NCBI GenBank assembly: GCA_037367355.1
Contig: CM074698.1
Span: forward strand, 4,030,001-4,094,000
Origin: Neoscytalidium dimidiatum
Lineage: Eukaryota > Ascomycota > Dothideomycetes > Botryosphaeriales > Botryosphaeriaceae
Length of the DNA stretch: 64,000 bases
Direction of reading: 5' to 3'
Shown: positions 1 to 11,794 of the stretch, one piece after another
How positions within the stretch are numbered: the stretch's first letter is position 1
Layout: each line of letters opens with the position of its first letter
Translations under genes and position numbers: made by a program
The notes under the pieces: generated by a model
Told to the model about the DNA's origin: nothing
What the model saw: only the letters and a program-made list of their open reading frames with translations
Database searches by the model: none

Positions 1-1477
1 CGCCGACGACGACTGGCGAGACGGCCGCTGCTTCTCAATGAAGGGCCATGGAAGTGGAAGCTCAGTCTTCACAGGGAGGGGAGCGCCGAAAATTCTCAGG
101 CTAGGGAAGAAAAAAGAACTAGAGGACATGGGCGGACCTCAAGGAGGAAAGCTAGGACGAAATGCACATCTGCAAGCATTCGGGCCCGAGGATAGTGTAC
201 GGCCTCAAGTGGGTAGTTGCGTTCTTGATCTACCTGGAACTGCATCTCGCCTCCACAGGCGTTTCTCAGCCGACAGGAAGCACCGGATTCGGGTAGACCG
301 TCAGTCCCATGCTCATGATGTAAAGGGGAGGGGGTAAAAGCATGAGATGCGTTCGGGCTCGGTCACGGTGTGCGTCATATCCGGTCGGCACCGTCGCCGT
401 TTGCTCGGGTTTCGCGCCTGGCGCGCTCGACGAAGGGATCAACGACGTCACAAGCTCCTCTCCCTTTCTCTTCTGTACATATCCGCGCCGGGCCGGGCCG
501 TGGTCTGCTCCACCCGTTGCGCTGGCCGAGGACACATCATTCTTCGGCTTTCGCAATCGGCGTCTATACTTGCGCGTTTTGCATACCGGCGACTTACCGA
601 CTGTCGATCCCGAGCTGTGGTGTCCGAGGATCGGTCAGCGCGCGTGTCGCTTCAGTCAGCCAGCTGTTCGTGCTTTGGCAGCAAACTAAGCTCGTGAAGC
701 GATGATGGTATCTGAAGGACATGACTCGAGGGGTGACCCGCTACGAAAGATGGGTACGCATTATTTGCGATCCGATTCTTGAAGTCGGCAATGTTGGGAC
801 GGCATCAAGAGACTTCAGCGGCCAAAACGATTTCTAGAAAATCAGCAATACAGAAAAGCGTCCATCCACTTCTGTACTATGCGTTTTCCCTTTAACTTAG
901 ACAATTATATCAACACAGAAGTGATGTACAGGCACAAGAACCGATTCGAAGAAAGTTATATTGAATAAGCAAGTTCCCATTGTGAGGCGGCGGTTTGACT
1001 TGATGACCACATTTACGAAGATGGGCGATACATTTGAGAAGGAAAATGCAGCAAGGATTCAATGTGGTTTTCTTTGTCCGAGGAGATGAACGTGTCCTCA
1101 CACCTAGGTCCTTGCTATCTCTCATGTTCCTCATCCACATCCGCATCCCAGCCAAAGCCATCCACACACACACACACACACCAGACTAGCTTGATTCATC
1201 CACCAAAATCCCCATCTTGCCCATTACAATTCATCCTACCAAAAACTCCACCCATGGATCCCGCATTCTAAAATCCACCAAGGAGTAGCAATAGTAGGAC
1301 GGCGGCGAGCCCAACGATGTTTGGGATGATGCGAAAACCCGGAGACTGCGTCAAGCTTTTGTACCCACAGTGCACAAGGGAAAAAAAAAGGATAAAAATG
1401 GAAAACAATGGAGGTTCCTCAGTCCCATCGGATTTGTCTCGAGAAAAAAAAGAATACCTAAGAAAGGAGAAATACAT
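1..1477. other. Intergenic, no gene supported
   Basis: Several short frames overlap on both strands, including three plus frames between about 340 and 705. None carries a recognisable motif, a spliced continuation or a convincing start context. A CA dinucleotide run lies near 1162-1181. The right end probably includes the 3' untranslated region of the minus-strand adenylate kinase gene. A gene lying mostly outside the window to the left cannot be excluded. Confidence 0.6.
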
Positions 1478-2569
<1,092 letters not shown>

Positions 2570-3226
2570 TGCGACGGAGTGTGCGGAGCGTGCGGCGAGA
2601 GGAGCTGAGGGAGATGGGGGCTAGGCGGGCGGGACGCGCTGGAGATGGACGGCTCAATGGCTCTGGAAGGTGGTTGAGGAGGGGAGAGGAGAGGGATTGA
2701 GCGCCCGGGAGCGGAGGTTGCTGAAAAAGCAGGGCAGGGCAACGGACGGACTCTGAGCGCGTCGGCCAGATTGTGAGGTTCCGTTGCAGGCGCCGACAGA
2801 CTGCCGGCACACACTCGGCCGCTCGGTTGTGGAGCCCTCTGCGCTCTGCCACCCCGGCCGCCGCCAACGTGCCACCTTGGAGCTCCCGCCGCGCCTCCTC
2901 CATCATCCGCTAAACCGAGCTTTCCAGTGGTCCGGCACTGTTCACGTGCAGATGCTGGGAACGGGCATTTGTCAGTTATTAGCGTCTAAATTTGCATTCG
3001 GCGCTTGTGCCTTGCTCTAGAAACGGGACGACGCCGCCGCCTGTGAGCCGCGGCCTCGCCGTGCCTGTCGCTCAACCACCTGCAAACCCCATGGCTATGC
3101 AATCGATTCCACCCATCCTCCTCGCCCTGCATGAAACTCCAAATGTCTTGGAAGCCAAATCATATCGTACCGCCCCCCCAGAAACGCCTGATCCAATCTA
3201 TTGTCATGTTTACATGTCGTTGCGCT
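2570..3226. other. Intergenic: ADK1 upstream region and PCF11 3' end
   Basis: This 657-base gap separates two minus-strand genes. It should hold the ADK1 promoter and the PCF11 terminator. Pyrimidine-rich blocks occur on the ADK1 sense strand. No gene or clear binding site was identified. Confidence 0.6.
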
Positions 3227-5122
3227 TCAGACCTGCATCTTCTTGGACGGAGTGGTCGTCCCTTCATCCGCACCTCTTTTACCCAAGATAGATACGGGCG
3301 TGCTCCTTGCATTTCCGTACGCTTCATCGTAACAGCTGGCATGGAAATACTTAGGCCCAACCTGGATTGTATCCATCCACACGAATTCATCATCCAATCT
3401 TGATGGCGTAAACTTCTCCTGGCAGATTGGGCATGGGGCATTGACAAGCTCTGGGTCTAGAGGTATACGCACCCAGCGTTGCTGGTTCGTTTTGGTAGTG
3501 GTAGAAGCATTGCCATTCGTCTCAGGCTGTGGCTTGGCTTCATCTTGCTCCCTGTACTCAATCCACTCTTTCTCACCAATGTACCAGCTTCGATGAATTG
3601 CCTGCTTCACCAGATTCGGGTCCTTGACTTTAAAGTGCCAATCGAGATGCCTCCGCTTCATCGCCTTGCCTTCGTCAGTCGCCGGAAAGCGGCGCCCACA
3701 GGTGGAGCACTGGTTCGGCCGAGCTTCGTAGAGTGCACTGATCAGCTCAGGTCGAGGCTTCTTAATAGACTCTTTCGTCAATTCAACGTCGTTCCGCGTC
3801 GAGCCTGTGTGGGCAGAGGAAGTTGGAGCGGTAAATGCTGGCATCGGCGTCGAAGACCCTCCCAGCAGACCCTGCGCTCGCAGTGTCTCAAGAAGTGAAA
3901 GGGTGGTTGGTGGAGCTGCTGCTGGAGGAGCAGAAGCAGGAGGTGGGATAGGAGTTGTGTTCTGACTCGGAGGCGCACTCCCCATCCCCCTAAGCAAATC
4001 CGCCAACGATGGCGGCGCAGCGGACGCCATCGGTGGGGCTGGGCCAGAAGGTTGTTGGGCGGGAGTCGGGATTATGGGCATCTGTGGTGTCGGAGTCGGC
4101 ATAGGGAATGGAAGAGGTGCTACAGGTGTGCTTATTGGGGCTGTGGATGCCGGAGCAGATGGAGTAGCTATCGTGCTACCAAGAGAGGCTAGCTGCTGCT
4201 CAATCGCTCGCAGCTGGTCAGGCGGCAGTTGCTGTGCTTTGAGAATGGATTGCAGATCCAAGAACGTCTTCAACTTCTTCTGCTTCTCCGGGTCATAGGG
4301 GTTGGCAGCAAAGTCCAACTTAGCAGCTACAATCAGGCGCTCAACATCTGCTTGAATCTTTTCGAGAGATGGGGCGGCTGGTGGTGCGAATGGCGTTCTT
4401 CCCTGGACTGGTGAGTTGCGGAAAGCCTGTGGAGGCAAGCCATACGGTAAAGTCATGGCCGGCGCCGGGGACTGGCGAGCGGGTGCAGGTGGAGGGTGGA
4501 AGGGCATTCCGTTCTGGGCTGGCGACTGCCTTGCTGCACTTCCCGGCGGAAAGGGGGAATGCGACGCTCGAGGATCTTGGCCTGGGAACGGGCCCGGAGC
4601 CCTAGGCTGATTCTGCTGTTGCTGGGCAATCACCGTCTTGTACTTCAGGAGCATGTTGTCAATAGCGCGGGTGATGTCTACGGGGAACACGGGCCTGGTG
4701 TCCATGGACTCCGGAACGGGCTGCTTCCATGTCCGTAGCAGACCTTCCAGAGCTTTCCTGGTGGGATTGTCGACGAGCGTGTAAGTGTTTACAAAGGTAT
4801 TATACAGGTTTCGTCCAAGGTAAACGGTGTAAGGGGTGCCGACATTCTTGACGATGGAGTCGAGCACATACAGTGCTGGGAGCTTATACTCGGGGCGGGT
4901 CTACCCGGCGGGTCAGCTGGACACCTTAGTCAACGAGTTGAACAACAAGAGCGAGCCTACCGTCTTGATGTGTTCCTCCAACTCTCTCGAAATTGCTTGT
5001 GCATGCTCTGTGTTCTCTTTCGCAATGATGGTTAGATTGCTGATCTCGGGCCTGCTGTTGAACTTGAGATCGTTCAAGGCATCTCTGAAATCAGCAGCGA
5101 CCTCTGCAGATGGGAGTGACAT
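3227..5122 (-). CDS. PCF11: mRNA cleavage factor IA subunit Pcf11
   Basis: Pcf11 is the scaffold of cleavage factor IA. It binds the phosphorylated C-terminal domain of RNA polymerase II and couples 3'-end processing to termination in the nucleus. The model is complement(join(3227..4900, 4961..5122)), 611 residues. Exon 1 and the start of exon 2 form the CTD-interacting domain (about residues 1-135), with helices such as FRDALNDLKFNSRPEI and KLPALYVLDSIVKNVG. A long Pro/Gln/Ala-rich linker follows. The C-terminal third has two zinc-binding modules: CSTCGRRF with HLDWH near residues 450-475, and CPICQEKF with HASCYDEA near 541-590, as expected for Pcf11. The 60-nt intron at 4901-4960 has GT-AG ends and restores the CID sequence. 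Upstream lies a divergent promoter shared with the small secreted gene at 5986. Confidence 0.93.
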
Positions 5123-5985
5123 GATGGGCTATCGCGCGGCGATGCAAGTGCTTTTAAATTAGTACTGCAGTTAGGCGCGGCAACGCGATGGAGTGAGTTG
5201 AGTCGGGTTGGCAATCGGGAAGCAGTCTGCTGAGTCCAGCGCCAGGATCCAACTTTCAGAGTTGAGGAAATGATCTTCTGCTCTATCGCTCGCGAGAAAA
5301 GGGAAATCAAAAGCAGCACGTGTATCTTTGCTAGCTATTGTCCAAGCGAGCCAGAATGAATGACCGCCGTTGCAAGTGAATGAGAACCGGACCTGCCCAG
5401 CACCACGCCAATAACTCCCAGCCTCACTCTCTGCGCAAGCGCAGAACAAACGGCTTGACCTCCTCCACAGACCTTCCCACGAATATAAGGGCGCGACAAA
5501 GGCGTGAGGAGCGTGCAAGAGTGGCGCGCGCCTTGGGCCGCGCTGGAGACTCACGGGACCGCTTGGGGCTATGCGACGGCGGACGAAGCGCGAAGTTGTA
5601 GAGGTGGAGGCAAACGGTGCCTCTAGTCGCAGCGGCAGGGGCGAACAGGCGAAGACAGCGCGGTGTTTGCGGTGCGGTGATGTGAGGTTGGCTGACGACG
5701 AAACGGCTGCGCCGGCCTTCCTTCAGCCAGCTGCGGCGACGCTTGGCAAGGGCTAGCCGAATATAGCCTAGGCGCGATGGGCGGCCGGGATTGGCAGGAG
5801 AGCACGCAGGGACGCAGCGATGAGCGCATCGCTGGCTGCCTTCGTCAGCCCGCGGTCTCCCCAGACATACTTCTAGGCCTTTAACCCCGAACCTCCTTGC
5901 CTGCGACGTCCCACACCTGCCTTCTGCTGCCAACTTTTACTCTCGCACACAGCTCTCCTCTGCACGCCTACACACAAACCAAGCC
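5123..5985. promoter_or_regulatory. Divergent intergenic region PCF11 / I9 inhibitor
   Basis: This 863-base GC-rich region separates two divergently read genes and must contain both promoters. The last 100 bases before the plus-strand ATG are a C/T-rich leader with CACACAAACCAAGCC just before the start codon. Open frames here on both strands look like composition artefacts. Confidence 0.5.
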
Positions 5986-6458
5986 ATGAAGTTCTTCCTC
6001 TTGTCGCTGCTCCTCGCGCTTCTCGCCGTCTGCGCCTACGGTGCCGAGTCCGAGAAGTCGGTCCTGATCAGCGCTGAGTCCGCCGGCATCATCGACCATG
6101 CCAGCCAGTGGATTGAGGACAAGGTACGCTGTCCGACGACCCCATAAGATTCTCCGTCTGACATTCGGCTGTAGAAGGGTGAAGTTCTCCACAGATACAG
6201 TAAGTAGCCTACCACCTTCCGCTTTTGAGAGCCAAGCTAACGCCAGGACAGAGCTGATCAAGTATGCCGCCCCGCTCCGCTGATAAATCCACGCGTGCAA
6301 AATAGGATTGTAAGCTCTAACCATCTTGTAGCGCCATCCTCGCCAAAGCGCCCGCTACGGTGTTCGAGGAAGCCAAGAACACATTCACTGCGAACAGCTG
6401 GGGAAATTTGGTGATAGAGGAGGACCAGGACGTCCACACCATGGACGGCGACAACTAG
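5986..6458 (+). CDS. Small secreted protein with peptidase inhibitor I9 (propeptide-like) domain
   Basis: Spliced model join(5986..6123, 6175..6199, 6252..6261, 6332..6458), 99 residues. The N-terminus MKFFLLSLLLALLAVCAYG is a clear signal peptide with likely cleavage after AYG. The mature part resembles the I9 fold shared by subtilisin propeptides and the yeast proteinase B inhibitor Pbi2. Visible elements are a first strand SVLISAE, a helix through HASQWIEDK, the stretch EVLHRYKLINAILAKAP, and the end IEEDQDVHT, where the family typically has a similar acidic ending. The reading is only obtained by splicing three introns (51, 52 and 70 nt), each with a CTRAC-like branch site (TCTGAC, GCTAAC, TCTAAC). 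One exon is just 10 nt. Inferred role: inhibiting or chaperoning a subtilisin-like protease in the secretory route or outside the cell. No protease gene is adjacent. Confidence 0.75.
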
Positions 6459-7213
6459 AATGGTCCTGTGTACGGAGGAGTGGTCCCCGGTGTATCCGGA
6501 GATTGGGCATTTAGCACCCAGCACACAGCATTCTATTGACGATGATCACGATCGATGAGAAGGGAAAGGGTAAATTGGGATTAATCCAGACTGCATTCCT
6601 TCCGGACGGGAGGAGTTGACAGCGAGAAATGGCGTTCATGCTCAAAAGCATCCTCAGAGTCTATAATATCATCAAGTTTGCCTTGTGTAACCAGCAGCGT
6701 GAAGAATGGTCCGATAGCGCGCGGGTAACGCGATGCAGGGCTGAGAACGGCGGGACCGGGCCGCTCCACTGCGCAGGGCCGCGTCGTGCGAGGGCGGCAG
6801 ACGCGGATAGTGCGAATGTAAACAATGTCGAGACATGCGCGCGCGAAGATAGGCAGGCAATCGTAGTCAACGTACGCAGCGAGCGAACAATAGGGCGATC
6901 GTTGTAGTGGTCAAAGAGTCTGCTTTGTTGAGGAGCATTGGCGCTAGGAGTAGCGTCACACGGCGGGCTCCCTTTGCACGCGTCAAGGGTCTGGGGCCAA
7001 TTTCGGCATTGTTCACCTACACCTCACCGTCGCGACCGCATCTTCCTCCGCCCTATATCAACCAATGTCGCCGCCGCCCCGGAGCCATGTTTAGGCGGTT
7101 GGATAGGGCGACAACCAGCTTCCACTCGCTATTCTCACTCTAGATTCTCGATCCCCACTCGCACTAGCACCGCAGCTTCCCCAGCACCACTGCCGCCAGA
7201 CTCGCGTCCCAGG
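6459..7213. other. Intergenic: I9 inhibitor 3' end and HOOK promoter
   Basis: The two plus-strand genes are 755 bases apart. The frame open upstream of 7214 extends back to 6938, but its sequence is not Hook-like. The stretch from about 6900 to 7213 is more likely promoter and 5' leader. No specific site identified. Confidence 0.5.
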
Positions 7214-10200
7214 ATGGACGCGACTTCGCCGGAGCTCGAGCATGCCCTGCTCGAGTGTGCAAATAGCTTCGGCCTGTCCAAGCCCGTCAAGTCGTGGAAA
7301 GACCTGCAGGATGGCCACCTCTTGTGGGAAATGCTGAAAGTCCTCGACCCAGAGCACTTCACCGGTGACCTTCCTGAGAACAGCGCCAAGACGGGCGAGA
7401 GCTGGATTTCAAGATGGCAAAACAGTACGCCTCTTCCATTTGGCACTGGCGACGTCATGGACCGCGTCGTGGTACACGGGCACCTCGCCGCTGACTTTGG
7501 AACAGTGAAATTCATCGACAAGGCCATGACCACCTACGTCCGAGAGGTTGCCATGAACGAAGGCCTCATCCGTCTCATGAACCCAGATCTAAAAGCAATT
7601 GCTATCGATAGCGATGTTGTTCAGAGCACCAAGGTAAGGACGCCTGCCCGTGTCGAACGACACCTGGACCTGCTGCTGACCGACATATCACGCCAGATGC
7701 TCAAAGGCCTGCTCATGCTCGGCTTCGTTTCCGAAAAAGCGAATCCCATCCTTACGAATATCGTTTCTAAGATGCAGCAATCCGATCAGGGGCAGCTCGC
7801 TATTATGGCACAGACCGTCCAGCTTGCCATGGAGAAGGCTATGGAGCCTCCAAGGCAGGAAGAACCCGTTGAGGAAGACATCACGTCGGATGGCGAGGTT
7901 CATCCGGATACTATCCAGCGGGATCCGGAGCTTGAGCGTGAGGAGCGACTGATCCGTGCCAATCAGGAGATCAAGCGTCTGCAGACTAAGCTGTCGGAAA
8001 CGCTTGAAGACCTGGAGGACGAACGCAAGAAGAACTCTCGGCTTGACGAGGCTCTAGTCGAAGCCAGGCTCCTACAAGACACTAGAGGTCGCCGATCGGA
8101 TGATGATGAGGTCACAGAGCTGAAGATCCAGGCCGACAAGGATCGCGACTACATTGCCCAGCTGGAAACGGACTTGGAAGAGGCAAAGAACCTCACAGAG
8201 AACCAGGGCCGCCAGCTTGAGCGTCTGAAGAGTGATGCGGAGACAAAGCAAGAACTCCGGGATGAAAACCAGCTTCTCAAGGCCGAGCGTGACGAGCTCC
8301 TGCAGAAGACTAAGGGCATGGAGAATCTCCGCAAGAAGGTAGAGCACCTGCAGGAGCAGGTCAAGGTCCAACAAGGGCTCCAGCAGCGCCTTCAATCCAT
8401 GACCGAAGACCAGCAGGAACTCGACCAACTTCGAGAGATGAATGGCCGTCTCAAGACGATGAACGAGGAGACTATGCAGACTCTTGCTACCACCGAGGCT
8501 GATTTGTTTGAGGTCAAGCAGACCAAGTCTCGCCTGGAACAAGAACTGAAGGGAGCCCTCGCGCGGGCCGAGTCGGCCACCGCCATGGCTAACCGCTATC
8601 AGACTGAGAACCAGCAACTTGAAGAAAGGCTTCGCGAAGTTGAGGACCGCACTACCGGAATCGAGGGTCTCGGTTCTCTTGAGGATCAGCTCAAGGATGA
8701 GGACATTGACGCTAAGTCAACTCGGAAGTCCATTATCATCAACACTGATAATGCCGACATAGAGCTTCTTCAGCAGAAGATTGAGCTCTTGACTGCAAGA
8801 TGTCAAAGAGTCGAAGAGAAGTATCTCGACGTCTTCCAGGAGAACCTTGGCCTTCAGGCTGCACTTCAAGACGAGCAATCGCTCAAGGAAGGGTCAGTAA
8901 AGAAAGTCAACATCGAATCTGAGGAGATCATGATAAGTCTGACGAACTAATACAGGGACGATCCGTTTGTTCACCAGACCACCAAGCTGCATGCTGCAGA
9001 GGCTGAAGTCAAGGAGCTTACTAACAAGGTCCATGAAGTTACGGCCAAGAACATGGAGTTGCAGGCCAAGCTTGCTGAACTAACTGGAACGGGTAAGATG
9101 GACGGCGCTTCCGGTGCTGACCACCAGACGATGAAGGAGAACTACGAGCAACTGCTTGCCGCGCACGATAACCTCCAGAAGCATGCCAAGACGCTCGACA
9201 ACGAGATCGATGACTGGAGGGCACTTCTGCGTCACAAGCTGCTCAATGCCAACGTGCTTCGCCAAGAGGACGCCGAAGCCCTCCAGGCCAATGAGTATAA
9301 ACTTCTCCTGGAGGAGTTGACCACGTACCGCGAGGCTGCCGACGAGGAGAGCGAGCAAATCAAGATTGCCATCGCCTCCGATGTCATCAAGAAGCTGAGT
9401 ACCGGTCTGGCAGATCTCTCGTCTCGCGATCAGGTGAGTGTCTCTCTTGGTCCCGATGGTCTTCCTCCCTCTGGACAGTGGCGAGCGAAAAAACGAATGA
9501 TTCAATCGACCAAGCGTATTGGCAATGGTTTAGCATTGACACTCGTTCCATCTCATCTGGCCTGTCATCTAATGATAGCTCGCCATCCGAGATCTATAAA
9601 GAACACCCCGTGGAGAATATCATTGATGAGTTTTTCGAACGAGTGCATCCTCGCTAACAAAACTTTTCACTGCAGCGTATCGCCGATATGGAATCGATGA
9701 TCAAGACATTGAAGCAGAATCTCGAGCGCATAAAGAAGGAGGCTGGCGACAAGGCATCGGTGAGTGCCGTCTCATCATGCCCTCTCATAATACGACGGCT
9801 GGCTTGGCAGCACGGCGATAAACCACTCATACCACAAACCGCACCTGCTGCTGCTGGCGCGAAAGTGGCCGACGCTGACTTACGTCCTCGTGTGTTCCCG
9901 TCCAACAGGTCGAAGTCCAAAAGGAGCTCCAAGCCCTTCAACGCGAGAACAAACTCATAATGAGTGCATGGTACGATATGGCCAACCGCCTTCAATCCAA
10001 CACAGTCGTGCTCCAACGCACAAAGACCGAGACTCCGAAGTCTTGGCTCGGCCGCCAACGCATGGAGGCAAGCCGCGGCATCGCTGCAGGCCTGGGTGGC
10101 ATCGGCGCAAGTGTAAGTTATCTCTCCCCTCTGATTTAAGATTTCATTTCGGCGCATTTTGGGCTTGCCCTTTGGTGTTTAGTGCAAATTGTATCTGGCC

Positions 10201-10290
10201 ATGGGCTTTTTTACTTTGCTACGCTCTGCTTGCAGAGCTATTACCTGTGAAAGCTAACCTGTCTATTTTGCGTTACAGTTCCGCAGATGA
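7214..10290 (+). CDS. hookA: Hook-family dynein-endosome adaptor
   Basis: Hook proteins link early endosomes to dynein (and kinesin-3) in hyphae through the FTS-Hook-FHIP complex. Model join(7214..7424, 7506..7633, 7697..8892, 8956..9433, 9676..9759, 9909..10112, 10279..10290), 770 residues. The N-terminal Hook domain (about 1-165) includes SWKDLQDGHLLWEMLKVLD and WQNMKFIDKAMTTYV, the latter formed by removing the 81-nt intron. A long coiled coil follows (about 200-680, rich in Leu/Glu/Lys/Gln heptads). The C-terminal cargo-binding tail, restored by splicing, ends with SRGIAAGLGGIGASFRR. The ATG at 7214 was chosen because it opens the conserved domain directly. A longer in-frame start at 6938 would add a non-conserved leader. 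The first two introns (81 and 63 nt) are multiples of three without stops, so unspliced reading stays open through them. Confidence 0.93.
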
Positions 10291-11794
10291 TCACCTTCGG
10301 TGTATTGATTTGAATGGTGAGATTGGACTGCTGGATATAGTGGGCTGCTGGTGCCCAGACGACATACATTCTTTACAGTTTCCGTTGCCTCCCCCTTCTC
10401 CAAATTTCCCGCATGCGCAATCAGCAGCAAAAAGCGGCAACCTGGGTCTCCCCATCTTGTTTCCTCTGAACCTTATCTTTGATATGTAAACCTCACGTCC
10501 GATGCAAACACACACTCTCTCCTTCCCTTGTCAAATTTTGAAGCCTCGCCACGTTTCATTGTCTGATTTCACATTTGATTTTCCTGTTGCCCCCATAGCG
10601 GTCACATATACCCCCTGCATGGATGGAGTTCACGTTTCTGTGCTCTCTCTCTCTCTCTCTCTCTTTCCCAAAACCACAGCTTCTTCTTTTTCCGCTCTCG
10701 AAGATTGGGAAATTGGGACATTGATTATAGATGGTTACAAAGTTATAACTGTCGCGTTCGTTTCTACTTCGTGTACTCCCTACTATCTCCATTTTCTACA
10801 ATCGAGCACAAAAATCACACGTGTATGTCATATAGCGTTTCCCATCGTCTTCTCTTCATCAACTTTAGACTACATACATACCTGTCGCTACTGCAGCACA
10901 GCGAGCCAGGAGGGCCTTGACGGCAATAGATTTCTTCGTTCTTCGTTTTCGTACTTTGTACTCGCCTGCTTATCCGCGAAGGATTGTCTTTGCCGGGTTT
11001 CGAGAATGAGATTGATAGAGAATTAGAGAGATACAAGAGGAGAGGGAGCGGATTTAATTGAGATCTTCTGCCTTGTCCGAAAGCAATTTCCTTCGCAATT
11101 CACATCACACGGGCAGCACGAAATCCCTTAACACCTTAGCATGCAAGGAAAGTCCTGATATTCCATTTCCCCCTTTCGCGTAGAACCGAGATGAATGTGT
11201 TGCTGCTAAATCCTCGTCACAACAGCCAGGCGAACCAGCAAACTATCTATACCCAATGATGTAAAAATAAAAGTGGAAAGAAAACCATTGATCCGGCTCC
11301 GACTACTCCGTCTGCCGTCAAATATAACTCAGAATTGCATCCGCAGCCACGCAAATAACGGCTGATAGGCACGGTGTCCTCCGTGTTCGTATTTCACCTC
11401 CAACACCGAGATTGGAAAGACCAATCCCCGAAAGAGAGAAAGGTTCAGTAGTGTGGATGAACGAGCAAGCAAGAAAGCAAGAGCTGTTATGGGGTATATC
11501 GTATAGTAACGCTCAATGGAAGCAAAGTCGCTCCAAAGCAAAAAAAAAAAAAAAAAGCATGAGAACTGCATTTATGTCCATGCAGGTGGAAGTAATGTAA
11601 CCGGGGATGGTCTCCAAAGAGGAACCGCCCACTAGCTTGCCGTGGTAAAACGTATGTGTTGTGAAGGGTATTGTTGCCCAAGAATGCAGCGACGAACAAA
11701 TCTGGAACGATCCGGAATGTGCTCGCAGCTAGTCGAAATTTTGACTGTAGGACGTGAAAGGATATGTCGACAGAGATTTGAAAGAAGAAGTTTA
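10291..11794. other. Convergent 3' intergenic region
   Basis: This 1.5 kb lies between the ends of HOOK (+) and the coiled-coil gene (-). It contains a CT run at about 10643-10664 and an A run of about 17 at 11540-11556. Short frames on both strands have no motifs. It should hold the two 3' untranslated regions and polyadenylation signals. Confidence 0.6.
10643..10664. repeat. CT dinucleotide microsatellite
   Basis: An uninterrupted run of about eleven CT units lies in the HOOK 3' flank. Confidence 0.9.

Noticed and set aside
342..705. Three overlapping plus-strand frames near the left edge
   Set aside because: They overlap one another, have no motif, no upstream signal and no spliced partner; consistent with GC-rich non-coding DNA.
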